Assembly (NCBI GenBank): GCA_900617975.1
Contig: UZAE01012382.1
Location: forward strand, 1-10,457
DNA from: Rodentolepis nana
Taxonomy: Eukaryota > Platyhelminthes > Cestoda > Cyclophyllidea > Hymenolepididae
Length of the DNA stretch: 10,457 nt
Reading direction: 5' to 3'
The notes under the pieces are model-generated. The model saw only the letters and a program-made list of their open reading frames with translations. It did not search any database and was not told the origin of the DNA. Of this stretch, positions 8,247 to 10,457 are shown one piece after another. How positions within the stretch are numbered: position 1 is the stretch's first letter; each line of letters begins with the position of its first letter. The position numbers and the translations under genes were made by a program.

Positions 8247-8534
8247 TCATACCACAAATGAAGACAAGCTCTGAAGTTCTAGTTGGGCGGAGCTGGTCAA
8301 TTTCAATAAATTATTTCCAACACCTAGCCTTCTATAAATATAAAACCTATGTAGGTAGATAATAAGCTCTAAACAAGATCGGTGACCCATAACCATTTGT
8401 AAGTAAACATTCTTGACATTATATTTGTGCAATTTAAAATCGTTAGAGCACCAAGGAACCATTTTATGATCAAACTGTTGTAATACCTGGTGACCAAAAT
8501 AAAAGATGTTCTGCTCAAATATTGAAAGGCACAT
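8247..8534 (-). other. Unclassified 95-codon open frame, possible degenerate repeat
   Basis: This frame stays open for 95 codons in very AT-rich DNA, starting MCSILC-unlike MCLSIFEQNIFYFGHQ. It reads HKMVPWCSNDFKLHKYNVKN in its middle. I do not recognise a family, zinc knuckle, RT or transposase motif. Its composition looks slightly less AT-rich than the flanks, which would fit an interspersed repeat remnant. It could equally be a chance open frame. Confidence 0.25.
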
Positions 8535-9078
8535 TTCTAATCTATCTTTACATAATATTAATAAATAAGAATTTCCGGAGTGAGAAGTTTTGTCAATTTA
8601 TTTAGCGTGAATCCCGATAAATTATTGTATTTTTGCGCTTTTTGTAAACTGAATATCGGTTAATTGAACAAATTGTATGTACCTGGGTACGTTTGGCATT
8701 AGCGACTGAACTAAATTTAGCACGCATTTTCTGGACATAATTTTTAGCAGGGACAACTGTCTGTGGATGTTTCGTGATAAATTTTCCATTTAACGTTAAA
8801 AACGATTTACATCCTAAATAACTTTCCCGTTAACTATCTTTGTTGGATTGTATTCACAATAGTCAAAAAACAAGCACGAATGCAACTCTGTTAAACCATA
8901 ATGTTTGCTAGTCTTCACGTAACCGCGCGCAAACGATTAATACGACTTTCAGTATGGCACAGGACCTCTTTTAACTTGGCTACGCTAAAGCATCAGATCA
9001 TGCTTAAAATTTCTTAGGTAATGCTTCTTAACAGAGCCTAGGTCTAAGAAGACATCCAATCGGTTGATCAGCTCAGGT

Positions 9079-9094
9079 GGGGGGGGGGGGGGGG
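9079..9094. repeat. Homopolymer G16 tract
   Basis: Sixteen consecutive G residues occur in otherwise AT-rich DNA. The true length may differ because such runs are error-prone in sequencing and assembly. Confidence 0.9.
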
Positions 9095-10457
9095 ATTAAT
9101 TAAAATCAGGGTTGAAAGAGTTTGTATATAACAAAAGTGGAAAATTGGAAGTTTGCTTATATCCCGACTTCATCACAAGCTTCAAGTAAACTAATCGATT
9201 TCTTCCTTTCAGGGCTATATCGCAGAAGCACGTTTCGATTAATCTGTCCCCGCATAAGGCAAAATTTATTCCCTTACAAAGCAGAAACACAAATATCTTG
9301 CAAACTTGTTTGGTTAGACGATTGACGTAATTAATACCCACTTCATCTTACGCTGAATTTTTACAGTTTTGTTCGCAGCAAAACATGTGATTTAGTCACC
9401 ACGGAAATAAAACTTAACGATATTTTATTACGTGTATCGGATTGCTGTATCTAAAATGCAAATTATGAGAACCTAGATAAAAATGGGCTAAAATATTTTC
9501 AATTAGTAAAAACTAGGAGTAAACAGAACAGTCGATGCTTTCAAAATATTATTAAAACACCTCAATCTATTTATTAAATTATATAAGAAATAATGTCAAA
9601 ATGTCTAGTAAAATTGTAACGTTTACTACCCTCATAAGCCATAATTTAACCTTTCTATCTGGATAGCTTTGTTGCCTCGAGTGGCCGGATGAAATCAATG
9701 ATAAATCCCGTGAGAGTGTTTCTTTGAATTGTTATATGCAAATAATTATCTTCATTTATCTTAATTATTATTGGTTATTCTATTTTAGTTAAAAAATTTC
9801 TTATTAAGCCTAGGGATCAAATATCGGTATATATATATTTCCCGAATTCATTGTGGGAAGCATTTATAATTTATCAGAGCACATAATTCCATCTTTCATA
9901 CACTTAAGACTCCCCAATCGACAAGAAGGACATAAAGGAGCATGAGTGGTGTAATACCGCAGCATAACTCTTTAAAGTGAGATGTTAAGTGCTGAAGATC
10001 CAGTGGTATGCTTTAAGGCAATGAAGCACCATCCGTAGGGGTATAGAGAATATCAGAGTAGGAATTTCTCCAAAAGTGGTCACAACTCTCAGAACTCAAC
10101 AATAGCCCATAAATGCCCAAGAGGAAGACTATCCAAAGCTGTGCAAAGCAATGCTACTGCATTTCAAGAAATTTTAACAAATTTGGAGAGATAGCGGACA
10201 ATTAACAAAAAATTTTAAATTTAAATCTACTCAACTGAAATATAATCACGTATTCACTACAAAGTATTACTTCGAACTCGACCTCACTAGGTTTAAACAT
10301 CTATTAGTAAGTTAAAAGTATATTTAGTGAAGATAACGGCAAGTTGGAGTTTATATGAAATTTATTTTTTTTGAACAAGTTGGTTCATCACATAAGGTAG
10401 TGCAATTTATAATGGGTTTTTTTAGTCTATAGAAACATCTCGAAGCTTTGCACTAGA

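Larger units (their letters stand above)
7017..10457. other. Upstream region of MsrB without recognised genes
   Basis: No exon from a known family is visible on either strand. The longest open frames (8247-8534 minus, 9096-9341 minus, 9122-9325 plus) have no family motif, and the last two overlap on opposite strands. Other content is a 9-bp hairpin (7428-7451), a G16 run and a short TA repeat (9828-9838). Confidence 0.55.

Noticed and set aside
9000..9094. Minus-strand frame reading a proline run from the G16 tract followed by about 30 codons
   Set aside because: The prolines come only from the homopolymer. A TAA lies immediately before it and no splice acceptor or family match is visible.
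9096..9341. Overlapping open frames on both strands (9096-9341 minus, 9122-9325 plus)
   Set aside because: Neither has a recognisable motif, and mutual overlap on opposite strands suggests a locally stop-poor stretch.
1..10457. tRNA, rRNA, CRISPR, phage or transposase genes
   Set aside because: Looking over both strands I saw no cloverleaf with B-box, no spaced direct repeats, and no RT, integrase or transposase motif.

Overview
This is AT-rich eukaryotic nuclear DNA carrying two protein-coding, intron-containing genes, both on the minus strand. I rebuilt both exon by exon from reading frame, splice signals and family knowledge. The very short introns (30, 34, 35 and 39 nt), with introns lengthening from the 5' to the 3' end of both genes, together with the AT-richness, fit a parasitic flatworm, most likely a schistosome-like trematode. 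The species assignment is inference; the genes themselves are clear.

Layout, left to right. Positions 1-3880 hold no exon I can recognise. They lie downstream of the last visible vinculin exon, so they are probably a long sixth intron, possibly containing exons I missed. They carry only simple repeats and small hairpins. Positions 3881-5126 (minus) hold six coding exons for the first 334 residues of vinculin, starting at its initiator Met; the rest of the protein (later head domains, proline-rich hinge and tail) is not seen. Positions 5127-6175 separate the two genes. Positions 6224-6992 (minus) hold a complete four-exon gene for a zinc-binding, cysteine-type methionine-R-sulfoxide reductase (MsrB), with an AATAAA signal at 6176-6181. 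Positions 7017-10457 lie upstream of MsrB and hold no recognisable gene. They contain a 16-G run, a 9-bp hairpin and one long minus-strand frame that may be an old interspersed repeat.

The genes have unrelated jobs: vinculin links talin-bound integrins and cadherin complexes to actin, and MsrB repairs oxidised methionine. They are tandem on the same strand about 1 kb apart. I see no evidence for an operon, though a splice-acceptor-like site lies just 5' of each start. I found no prokaryotic genes, CRISPR array, rRNA, tRNA or recognisable transposase or reverse transcriptase. No convincing undescribed system was found. The points most worth checking are a stop-free 72-nt vinculin intron whose retention would insert a hydrophobic segment, and alternative MsrB starts that could add a mitochondrial presequence.
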